Below, piece by piece: positions 34,285 to 41,431 of a stretch of 64,000 nucleotides of DNA. A program made the position numbers and the translations under genes. The stretch comes from an uncultured Lachnospiraceae bacterium (lineage in GTDB: Bacteria > Bacillota > Clostridia > Lachnospirales > Lachnospiraceae). The notes under the pieces were generated by a model that saw nothing but the letters and a program-made list of their open reading frames with translations, was not told where the DNA came from and did no database searches. Where the stretch lies: contig CAKREB010000006.1 in the NCBI GenBank assembly GCA_934317005.1, positions 124,001 to 188,000 on the forward strand. The letters are read 5' to 3'. How positions within the stretch are numbered: position 1 is the stretch's first letter; the number at the start of each line of letters is the position of its first letter.

Positions 34285-34881
34285 ATGAAAAAATATAAAT
34301 GGGTTATTATTACGCTGGTAGTTTTATGTTTTGTTGGGATAGGAGTCTATCAGTTCCTGCGTACACCAACGTATACAATCAACACGATTAAAGGGAGTTA
34401 TGCTTTTGATCATGATGATTATTTGTATTATTTGCGTGAGGTTGACTATGTTTTTGTTGGAAAAATTGAAAAAAATATGGGAACAGAGTATGTGGAAGAA
34501 GAAACAATGGAAACAAACAAAACAGGAACACCATATACTAAGTATCAGGTATCAGTTTCAAAAGTGTTAAAAGGTGATGTGACAAGCGGAGAAACACTAT
34601 ATGTTAAAAAGTTAGGTGGTATCTCGGCTAATCAAAAGGAATATTATCTTTGTGAAGAAGACAATATTCCTGAAGAGGAAAAATATTATATATTTATGGC
34701 ATATGCTCAGAAAAATGGAGAATTATTAGTTGCCGGAAAAAATTCAACGATTCCTGCAAATATGAAAAATACAACAAAATTAGGCGAAAAAATTGAAAAA
34801 ATTTGGAAGAAAGCAAAGCAGTTAGGTGATACACCTAGAGAACACTATAAAATAGAAAGGCAAGGAAGAGGAATAAAATAA
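34285..34881 (+). CDS. Single-pass anchored extracellular protein of unknown function
   Basis: 198 aa. One N-terminal membrane helix (about 5-23, WVIITLVVLCFVGIGVYQF) is followed by a secreted-side domain of about 170 residues with VDYVFVGKIEKN and VLKGDVTSGETLYVKKLGG. I recognise no named family. GAGGAG precedes the ATG. A shorter relative lies 45 bp downstream (34926), so the pair arose by duplication. Position after the leuA terminator suggests its own promoter. Confidence 0.65.
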   Translation: MKKYKWVIITLVVLCFVGIGVYQFLRTPTYTINTIKGSYAFDHDDYLYYLREVDYVFVGKIEKNMGTEYVEEETMETNKTGTPYTKYQVSVSKVLKGDVTSGETLYVKKLGGISANQKEYYLCEEDNIPEEEKYYIFMAYAQKNGELLVAGKNSTIPANMKNTTKLGEKIEKIWKKAKQLGDTPREHYKIERQGRGIK

Positions 34882-34925
34882 TAAAAGTATGTGTTATTTT
34901 TGAAAATATGAGTGAGGGATGAAAG

Positions 34926-35288
34926 ATGAAAAAGATATATGGATATGTAGTGCTCACTGTATTGTTGCTAGGGATAGCGACTGCTTTGGAAACAAAAGCT
35001 ACGGACGGAAAGGTGAAGATTTTTCCGATAGAAGCATGTTATGCGATGGATGTGTATAATCCGGTGGAAGTGGTGAAAGAGGCTGACTATGTATTTGCAG
35101 GACATGTGGAGTCAGTAGATGGTTCACTCATCGTGTCAGGAGCAAATTCTAACATTGAAATCAATGAAAGCAATTTAAAGTCTGTTGCAGCCATTAAATC
35201 TGCAAAGGAATATAAGATATATGAAAAAGCAGTAAAACAGCAGACAGCAGATACAGAGTCTTTAAAAAATGATATGCAAAATAAATAA
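34926..35288 (+). pseudogene. Internally deleted relative of the 34285 gene
   Basis: 120 aa, intact frame. The N-terminus (MKKIYGYVVLTVLLLGIATA, then EADYVFAGHVES) aligns with residues 1-60 of the upstream protein (VDYVFVGKIEKN). It then jumps to SLIVSGANSNIEIN, matching ELLVAGKNSTIPAN near residue 155. About 85 central residues are missing, so this looks like an in-frame deletion of a tandem duplicate. It may still be translated (GAGGGATGAAAG lies before the ATG). An alternative is a genuinely short paralogue. Confidence 0.55.
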
Positions 35289-35336
35289 GTCTTAATGCAA
35301 CTGGAAGTCTGCGGACTGCTAAAAATGGAGATTGAG

Positions 35337-35760
35337 ATGGAATATACAATAGATTACAATTTATGGATAATTATTTTAGGTCTGACATTGCTTTTTGGAG
35401 GGCGATATGTTGTGTGCAAAGTCAGACGAATAGAAAACAAAGTGTCGGGAAACTGGTATTTTCTTTTGATTTATATCTTTTGTGTCATAAAGTATGAATT
35501 TTTACCGATACGTTGTTTGAGTAGGGAAAAGTTAGTATGGTTGTATGGGACAAAGGCTCATGCTGTTTTTGGGGATTATGTGCAGTGGCTTCCGTTTGAA
35601 AGAATTCCTCCAGCTTCTGATTTGTCTGTTGACAGGATATGCCGGGAAGTATAGTGTGTCGCTAGATGAAAGTTTTTTAAACATTCTTGGAGGTGGTCTT
35701 GTTCTTATGCTATTTGGTGTAGTTCATCGGATGCGCTGCACTAGTGTACGGAATCATTGA
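35337..35760 (+). pseudogene. Degenerate VanZ-like membrane protein, frameshifted
   Basis: The first frame (35337-35654) has two hydrophobic segments and QWLPFERIP, resembling the VanZ N(L/I)IPF motif. It then loses hydrophobic character. The alternative frame continues with LLICLLTGYAGKY and SFLNILGGGLVLMLFGVVHR, resembling the VanZ LLNILGN...LFxPxGF helix, to 35760. A frameshift near 35600-35640 and a truncated C-terminus best explain this. The family call rests on short motifs. Confidence 0.45.
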
Positions 35761-35785
35761 TAATGCAGCAAATGTTAGTGATCAT

Positions 35786-35822
35786 AAAAGGCAAGTCACT
35801 CATCGAGTGGCCTGCCTTTTTG
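35786..35822. terminator. Bidirectional terminator between VanZ remnant and CotF gene
   Basis: AAAAGGCA (35786-35793) with TGCCTTTT (35813-35820) and an inner CACTC/GAGTG. A or T runs lie on both sides; the flanking genes converge. Confidence 0.8.
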
Positions 35823-35882
35823 CAACTTTATAAGAAATTTCTTAGTAAAAAGAGAGATTTCTTTCAAGTGAAAAGATGAGAA

Positions 35883-36149
35883 TTAATTGCTGCAGGAAGC
35901 TTTGTATTTCTGCTGTGTTTCCATTACCTTTTTCTCTTCGGCAGCCGGAGTTGGGTAGTATCCTTTGGATGAGGTCATATGGAAGACATCGTCCTGAATG
36001 TCGTGCTCGTCTTTTAAGATATTGAGCATGGAATTGCGTACATTTTCGTGCGTGCATTCGTTGGAGAATGTGTTGTAGTTATTGGTAGCAAATTTTGCTG
36101 TTGTTAAAGCATCCTGTAATACTTCTTTTTCAGAATATGGTGTGTTCAT
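35883..36149 (-). CDS. Spore coat protein, CotF family
   Basis: 88 aa. One four-helix-type coat F domain: SEKEVLQDALTTAKFATNNY ... LKDEHDIQDDVFHMTSSKGY. CotF-like proteins are deposited in the spore coat under the mother cell programme. GGAGG lies six bases before the ATG. It lies 12 bp downstream of the 61-aa gene at 36347 and is co-transcribed with it, so the upstream pseudoknot leader governs both. A function outside the coat is possible in relatives. Confidence 0.85.
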   Translation of the reverse strand: MNTPYSEKEVLQDALTTAKFATNNYNTFSNECTHENVRNSMLNILKDEHDIQDDVFHMTSSKGYYPTPAAEEKKVMETQQKYKASCSN

Positions 36150-36161
36150 GGGATTTCCTCC

Positions 36162-36347
36162 TTACCCTAATAATGAATAAATGTCGTTGAAGTGTTTCTG
36201 GTGTCTTTGTGAAATCTCTTCCATTTTGGCAGAAACCTCATTGTCAGAAGAATGCTTGGCAAGCATCTGATATTTTTTGACCAGAAGTTCTTCTTCGGCT
36301 AATGCTTCGTTGATACAGGAAAGTTCTTTTTCAGAAAGTTGTGACAT
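36162..36347 (-). CDS. Small helical spore-coat-type protein (ferritin-like fold)
   Basis: 61 aa: two predicted helices, MSQLSEKELSCINEALAEEE and VSAKMEEISQRHQKHFNDIY, with the E...H pattern of small ferritin-like/coat proteins. Similar short proteins accompany CotF in Clostridia. The exact role is unknown, and the Glu/His residues need not bind metal. I set the start at 36347 from GAGG at good spacing; an ATG at 36359 lies in the ribosome-binding block. It has pseudoknot leader C. Confidence 0.75.
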   Translation of the reverse strand: MSQLSEKELSCINEALAEEELLVKKYQMLAKHSSDNEVSAKMEEISQRHQKHFNDIYSLLG

Positions 36348-36353
36348 AATAAT

Positions 36354-36428
36354 CCTCATTTCTGCGCACTATGCGTAAGAGAAAAAATTCTCATAATAGA
36401 AATGAATCTAGTGCGCACAGATTCATTC
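36354..36428 (-). ncRNA. Pseudoknot leader C, upstream of the coat-type operon
   Basis: Minus strand: stem 1 is AATGAATCT (36427-36419) with AGATTCATT (36409-36401), extended by a G-U pair. The nine-base loop holds TGCGCACT (36417-36410), exactly complementary to AGTGCGCA (36370-36363), directly followed by GAAATGAGG. The linker has GAGAA/TTCTC (36392-36379). This is the strongest example of the family. Confidence 0.75.
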
Positions 36429-36690
36429 GCGCGTGTGGCATGATGCTCAGGATCACGCAAGGTTGACAGTTTCTAGCTATGATTGGCGATGTGTTTCATA
36501 GCTGCTGCTTCCAATCAGAACGGTAGGCTGAAAGGAATCAATACAGTTTTAATATGTCCAAATTCTCCCGTTTTACACCTGTTTTCATCAAAGTTCCATA
36601 AAGTTGCGGATTACGGTTGTTTTTAGAAAATAAATGTGTTATCGTTACACTTCGGTAAGAACGTAAGTAAAGCGAAAGATGAGGTAATGG

Positions 36691-37701
36691 ATGCGATATA
36701 TTGATATAGAGCAGGTTAATACAGGCATGAAAGTTGCAAAAGCAATTTTGAATGAAAGTGGTGGTATTCTTGTCAATAAAGATGTCATATTGAAAGAGCC
36801 TTTGATTACAAAAATGCGGGATCGTGGATATGCTGGGATTTATATTGAAGATGCACTTTCGGAAGATATCAGTATGGATCAGTTGATCAGCGATGAAACG
36901 ACACAGCAGGCAGTGGGAGCATTGAAAAATCTGAATGTTGACAATGCGTTGGAGTCGGCGGAAAAGATAGCGGATGAGATTTTTGCCATGCCGGATATAT
37001 CGCTTGATATGGTTAGTCTGCGTTCTAAATCGGATTCAACCTATCTGCATTCTGTGAATGTTGCTATTTACTCGGTTGTCATCGGAATCGGGATGGGATT
37101 AAAGAAGGGAATTTTAAAGGAACTGTCGGCATCGGCACTGTTACACGATATAGGCAAGATTCAGATTCCAACGAGAATTTTGGAAAAACCCGGAAAGCTT
37201 ACGATAGAAGAGTATGAAATGATCAAAAAGCATTCGGAATATGGCTATGAGCTTTTAAAGGATCATGTTCTTTTGACTTCAAAAATTAAAATGGGTGTTT
37301 ATATGCATCATGAAAATGTGGATGGCAGTGGATACCCTTTGGGACTTCGGGAGCATCAGATCTATCAGTTTGCAAAGATTATTCATATTGCAGATGTTTA
37401 TGATGCCTTAAGTTCTGAGAGAAGTTATAAAAAAGCAATCTTACCGGGAGAATGCAGCCAATATCTGATGAATCAGGCGGGAAAGATGTTTCAGCCGGAA
37501 ATTGTGCGTATCTTTTTGGATTGTGTGCCGGTATACCCGAAGGGAAGGACGGTTCGGTTAAATACCGGGGAGAAAGCTGTTGTGGTGGAGAATAAACAGT
37601 ATCATACGCTGTATCCGGTGATTCGGCTGTTTGATGGCACGACGATTGATCTATCGGAAGAGAATGAGGAGGAATTGGAAATCGTGGAGATATTGTTATA
37701 A
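36691..37701 (+). CDS. HD-GYP domain protein, probable c-di-GMP phosphodiesterase
   Basis: 336 aa. A small N-terminal domain (about 1-95, starting RYIDIEQVNTGMKVAKAIL) precedes the HD-GYP domain (about 110-285). Key motifs are LHSVNVAIYSVVIGIGMG, SALLHDIGKIQIPTRILEKP (HD) and MHHENVDGSGYPLGL (GYP with metal-binding His). HD-GYP enzymes hydrolyse cyclic di-GMP, linking it to motility and sporulation control. GAGG lies six bases before the ATG. The stop codon lies inside a TATAAT box that precedes a tandem array. Confidence 0.92.
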   Translation: MRYIDIEQVNTGMKVAKAILNESGGILVNKDVILKEPLITKMRDRGYAGIYIEDALSEDISMDQLISDETTQQAVGALKNLNVDNALESAEKIADEIFAMPDISLDMVSLRSKSDSTYLHSVNVAIYSVVIGIGMGLKKGILKELSASALLHDIGKIQIPTRILEKPGKLTIEEYEMIKKHSEYGYELLKDHVLLTSKIKMGVYMHHENVDGSGYPLGLREHQIYQFAKIIHIADVYDALSSERSYKKAILPGECSQYLMNQAGKMFQPEIVRIFLDCVPVYPKGRTVRLNTGEKAVVVENKQYHTLYPVIRLFDGTTIDLSEENEEELEIVEILL

Positions 37702-37702
37702 T
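37675..37702 (+). promoter_or_regulatory. Promoter preceding the 151-bp repeat array
   Basis: TTGGAA (37675-37680), 16-bp spacer, TATAAT (37697-37702), with the HD-GYP stop codon TAA inside the -10 box. The array begins 11 bases later. Confidence 0.5.
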
Positions 37703-37712
37703 ATGGGGCAAA

Positions 37713-38164
37713 GGAAAATAGGAATAGTGAGCTATGCCAGTTCCCATGTGCCATTTCCCTAATTCCTAAGCCTTTTCGCAAAGAGCATGCGAAAAGCGCA
37801 GCAAAAGACATGCTGCTAAAAGCTTAGTCATTGCGGAAATGTCAGGTTGCATTAGCCTTAAAAGGAAAATAGGAATAGTGAGCTATGCCAGTTCCCATGT
37901 GCCATTTCCTTAATTCCTAAGCCTTTTCGCAAAGAGCATGCGAAAAGCGCAGCAAAAGACATGCTGCTAAAAGCTTAGTCATTGCGGAAATGTCAGGTTG
38001 CATTAGCCTTAAAAGGAAAATAGGAATAGTGAGCTATGCCAGTTCCCATGTGCCATTTCCTTAATTCCTAAGCCTTTTCGCAAAGAGCATGCGAAAAGCG
38101 CAGCAAAAGACATGCTGCTAAAAGCTTAGTCATTACGGAAATGTCAGGCTGTTCCAGCCTTAAA
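37713..38164. repeat. Tandem array of three 151-bp units
   Basis: The unit start GGAAAATAGGAATAGTGAGC recurs at 37713, 37864 and 38015, a constant 151-bp step with near identity between copies. Each unit holds the hairpin CTTTTCGCA/TGCGAAAAG and CAGCA/TGCTG. No spacers and no convincing gene. It fills most of the 670-bp gap between HD-GYP and GH94 genes. Confidence 0.93.
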
Positions 38165-38226
38165 TAAGAAAAGAAATCTTCCATTATACAAGCAAGCTTG
38201 CAAATGGAAGATTTCTTTTCTTATTT
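38162..38226. terminator. Large inverted repeat, two-way terminator-like
   Basis: AAATAAGAAAAGAAATCTTC (38162-38181, arm continues to 38185) is perfectly complementary to 38203-38226, 24 bp in all, with a 17-base loop that itself contains GCAAGCTTGC. T-rich stretches occur at both outer ends. Confidence 0.8.
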
Positions 38227-38281
38227 ACATGGGAACTGTGGCAAAATATCAAAATTGTGTTAAAAAATGATGGTATTGTTG

Positions 38282-38310
38282 TTGCACTGTTTTGGGGAGT
38301 ATCGTATAAT
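38282..38310 (+). promoter_or_regulatory. Promoter of the cellobiose phosphorylase gene
   Basis: TTGCAC (38282-38287), 17-bp spacer, perfect TATAAT (38305-38310), about 60 bp before the start codon. Confidence 0.8.
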
Positions 38311-38371
38311 TGAAATGATGTGTTACGAAAGAATATAGAACAATATATAAAAGCAGGGAGGAACAAATACT

Positions 38372-40774
38372 ATGAATTATGGTTATTTTGATGAAGAGAA
38401 CAGAGAGTACGTCATCACAAAACCAAATACACCGGCTCCGTGGTGTAACTATTTAGGTTCACCGGAATATGGTGCGATTATTTCAAACAATGCAGGTGGT
38501 TACAGTTTTGTAAAGAGTGGAGCGAACGGAAGAATCCTTCGTTATCATTTTAACAGCGATGATACACCGGGACGTTATATTTATCTGAGAGATGATGAAA
38601 CTGGTGACTACTGGTCAGCATCATGGCAGCCGGTTGGCAAAGATCTCAATGAATATAAGAGTGAAGTACATCATGGTACAGCCTATACAAAGATGTTTGC
38701 AGAGTATGCAGGTATCAAGTCTGAGGCAATGTACTATGTTCCTTTAAATAAGGTATATGAGGTTTGGTGCTGCAAGGTTACAAACAATTCTGATAAGCCT
38801 AGAAAGATTTCTGTTTTTGGTTATGCAGAGCTTTCCAACGATGATAACTACAATCAGGATCAGGTAAATCTGCAGTATACACTTTGCACAACAAATACAA
38901 GCTTCCGCAAGAATAAGATCTATCAGCAGATCAACTTAAACTGGTATAAGGGACCGGACGGAAGCAATGGCAAGGAGCGTTTCTTTGGTTTAGCAGGCCA
39001 GCCCGTTACTTCTTACAACGGTGACAAGGAAGCATTTATTGGTTTATATCATGATTATGGCAATCCGGTTGCGGTTGAGCGTGGAAAATGTGATGGTGTC
39101 TGCAACTACAATGAAAACAGCTGTGGTGCGTTACATACTGCTTTGGAGCTTGCTCCGGGTGAAACAAAGACAATGGCATTCCTTTTAGGAAGATATAAAG
39201 AATCTGATGCAGATAAGATTATTGCAGCATATGAGGATGTTTCCGTATGTGATAAGGAAATCGACGAGCTGAAGAATTACTGGCATGCAAAGTTAGATAA
39301 TTTCAAGATTCACACACCAAGTGATTCCTTTAACAGCATGGTAAACACATGGAATGCATATCAGTGTTTCCTGACATTTACATGGTCAAGAGCAGCTTCT
39401 TTTGTATATTGTGGTGAGCGTAACGGATATGGTTATCGTGATACGGTTCAGGATATTCAGGGTGTTATCCACACAGATCCGGAAGCAGCATTAGACAAGA
39501 TTCGTTTTATGTTATCTGCCCAGGTAGATAATGGTGGCGGTCTTCCACTGGTTCGCTTTGACCATGATCAGCGTGCCGGTCATGAAGGAACTCCTGATGA
39601 TCCGGACTATGTACGCGAAACAGGTCATCCGGCATATCGTGCTGATGATGCGCTCTGGCTGTTCCCAACAGTTTATAAGTATATTTCTGAAACAGGAAAT
39701 CTTGCATTTATGGATGAAGAAATCACATGGTCTAACAAACCGGAGTTAGCTACAGTTTATGAGCACCTGAAACGTGCGATCAACTTCTCTATGGAGCATT
39801 TAGGACCACACGGTCTTCCGGCTGGTCTTCATGCTGACTGGAATGATTGTCTTCGTCTTGGCAAGGATGGTGAGTCATCATTCGTAGCATTACAGCTTTA
39901 CTATGCATTCTCTATTATGCGTAAATTTGCTGAGAAGAAGAATGATACAGAATATATTGCATATCTTGATAAGACACAGAAGGAAATTGGCGAAAAGATC
40001 AACAAGTTCTGGTGGGAAGATGATCGTTTCAATCGTGGTTTTAAGGATACAGGAGAATTGATTGGTTCTAAGAAGGATCCGGAAGCAAACATGTGGTTAA
40101 ACCCACAGTCATGGGCTGTTATTTCTGGTCTTGCAACACCGGAACAGGCAAAGCTTGCTATGGAATCTGTTGAGAGAGAGTTAAATACAGCATATGGTGC
40201 AAAGATTATGGCTCCATCTTATGTAGATCATTACTTTGACGGTGCACTGGCAGGATTATTCCCACCATCAACAAAGGAAAATGGTGGTATCTTCTCTCAG
40301 ACACAGGGATGGCTGATTCTTGCAGAAGCATTGCTTGGTCATGGTAACAAAGCATTTATGTACTTTGAAGAAAGCTCACCGGCATCTCAGAATGATAAGG
40401 CTGAGGTTCGTAAGCTGGAGCCATACGTACATGGTCAGTATACAGAAGGTGATGAAAGCCCATTCCATGGCCGCTCTCATGTACATTGGCTGACAGGTAC
40501 GGCATCTACGTGTATGGTAGGTTGTGTAGAAGGTATCTGCGGTATCCGTCCGGATCTGGATGGTCTTCGTGTTGCTCCGGCTATTCCAAGTGATTGGAAA
40601 GAGTTTACAATGGAGAAGAACTTCCGCGGTAAGAAAGTAAAGATTACAGTAGAAAATCCTAACGGGGCACAGACTGGCTTCAAGGAGTTTTACATCAATG
40701 GTGAGAAGCAGGATGACAACTATATCCCTGCAAGCAAACTGACAGATGTAACAGAAGTTCGTATGGTCATGTAG
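38372..40774 (+). CDS. Cellobiose phosphorylase (GH94)
   Basis: 800 aa, normal for GH94. The N-terminal sequence NYGYFDEENREYVITKPNTP is typical of clostridial cellobiose phosphorylases. The catalytic acid region is LHADWNDCLRLGKDGESSFV, and CGERNGYGYRDTVQDIQGV is conserved substrate-binding sequence. The enzyme phosphorolyses cellobiose to glucose 1-phosphate and glucose, saving one ATP. No signal peptide, so it acts in the cytoplasm. AGGGAGG lies upstream of the ATG. It is monocistronic with its own promoter. It would take the products of the GH5 enzyme encoded at 46401. Confidence 0.95.
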   Translation: MNYGYFDEENREYVITKPNTPAPWCNYLGSPEYGAIISNNAGGYSFVKSGANGRILRYHFNSDDTPGRYIYLRDDETGDYWSASWQPVGKDLNEYKSEVHHGTAYTKMFAEYAGIKSEAMYYVPLNKVYEVWCCKVTNNSDKPRKISVFGYAELSNDDNYNQDQVNLQYTLCTTNTSFRKNKIYQQINLNWYKGPDGSNGKERFFGLAGQPVTSYNGDKEAFIGLYHDYGNPVAVERGKCDGVCNYNENSCGALHTALELAPGETKTMAFLLGRYKESDADKIIAAYEDVSVCDKEIDELKNYWHAKLDNFKIHTPSDSFNSMVNTWNAYQCFLTFTWSRAASFVYCGERNGYGYRDTVQDIQGVIHTDPEAALDKIRFMLSAQVDNGGGLPLVRFDHDQRAGHEGTPDDPDYVRETGHPAYRADDALWLFPTVYKYISETGNLAFMDEEITWSNKPELATVYEHLKRAINFSMEHLGPHGLPAGLHADWNDCLRLGKDGESSFVALQLYYAFSIMRKFAEKKNDTEYIAYLDKTQKEIGEKINKFWWEDDRFNRGFKDTGELIGSKKDPEANMWLNPQSWAVISGLATPEQAKLAMESVERELNTAYGAKIMAPSYVDHYFDGALAGLFPPSTKENGGIFSQTQGWLILAEALLGHGNKAFMYFEESSPASQNDKAEVRKLEPYVHGQYTEGDESPFHGRSHVHWLTGTASTCMVGCVEGICGIRPDLDGLRVAPAIPSDWKEFTMEKNFRGKKVKITVENPNGAQTGFKEFYINGEKQDDNYIPASKLTDVTEVRMVM

Positions 40775-40784
40775 AAAATACGTT

Positions 40785-40960
40785 TTTTGCAACAAAATAG
40801 ATGTAAGAAGATATATTTGTCCCGTAGGGAAAGGTTCGTCCTGACTCGAAGGCAAGAACAGAACAAGATGAATCGGATGCTGCATAGCAGTGGCTGTACA
40901 GCAATGCGATTTTGAAAATAAGTGGTACAAGGAGGTGTTTTTAAGCACCTTTTTGTGCTG
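40785..40960 (+). other. Structured untranslated region, candidate RNA leader or 3' element
   Basis: Several hairpins follow each other: TCCC/GGGA (40822 region), GTTC...GAAC, and AATCG...CGATT enclosing CTGC/GCAG and GCTG/CAGC. They end with AAGTGGTACAAGG and a weak hairpin AGGTG/CACCT with T5 (40931-40955). The last part recalls a T-box core but lacks its conserved ACCGCG. I cannot assign a family. Confidence 0.35.
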
Positions 40961-40967
40961 TTTCCAG

Positions 40968-41005
40968 TGCGTTCTATGCCTTTTGGCAGGAACGCATTTT
41001 CTTTT
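40968..41005 (+). terminator. Terminator before the hydrogenase regulator gene
   Basis: GTGCGTTC...GAACGCA with an inner GCC/GGC and a T-rich end (TTTTCTTTT). Confidence 0.75.
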
Positions 41006-41010
41006 GGAAT

Positions 41011-41040
41011 ATAGAAACTGCCTGCACAGTAGTGATGTAC
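41011..41040 (+). repeat. Post-terminator element, copy 4
   Basis: ATAGAAACTGCCTGCACAGT then AGTGATGTAC, six bases after the terminator T-tract. The small stem ACTG/CAGT is kept although bases differ from copy 1. Confidence 0.55.
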
Positions 41041-41088
41041 AGAGAGAATACGCTGCTATTTTCTCTTTTTCAGAAAGGGGGGGACAGT

Positions 41089-41334
41089 GTGGAAAAACGG
41101 ATTGCCATATTGGGGATCATTATAGAAGATGCAGAACAGGCGATGCCTGTAAATGATCTGTTACATGAATATCGGGATTGTATCATCGGGCGGATGGGAA
41201 TGCCGTATCGCGAAAAAAATATATCAGTGATCAGTGTGGTGCTGGATGCACCAAATGAAGTGATCAGTGCATTATCCGGAAAGCTTGGGATGCTATCCGG
41301 AGTTAGTTCTAAGGCGGTATACTCTAAAAAGTAA
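41089..41334 (+). CDS. TM1266-type iron-only hydrogenase system regulator
   Basis: 81 aa. An ACT/NikR-like small domain: KRIAILGIIIEDAEQAMPVN ... GMPYREKNISVISVVLDAPN. Proteins of this family (putative iron-only hydrogenase system regulator) are encoded with the HydEFG maturases. The GTG at 41089 follows a G-rich ribosome site (AGGGGGGG); the frame is open to an ATG at 41032 lacking one. hydG lies 97 bp downstream. The regulatory role is named by association and is not proven. Confidence 0.85.
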   Translation: MEKRIAILGIIIEDAEQAMPVNDLLHEYRDCIIGRMGMPYREKNISVISVVLDAPNEVISALSGKLGMLSGVSSKAVYSKK

Positions 41335-41431
41335 GCTGATTACAGGGGAGCTTATCTGGAGTTGATATATAAAGATAGGACAAAATGAAATATAAAAACG
41401 AAATATGCAACAGAAAGGAAGGAAAAATATT

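Noticed and set aside
37713..38164. Possible CRISPR array
   Set aside because: Units are 151 bp and contiguous without unique spacers; no cas genes. The arrays at 21763 and 58362 fail for the same reason.
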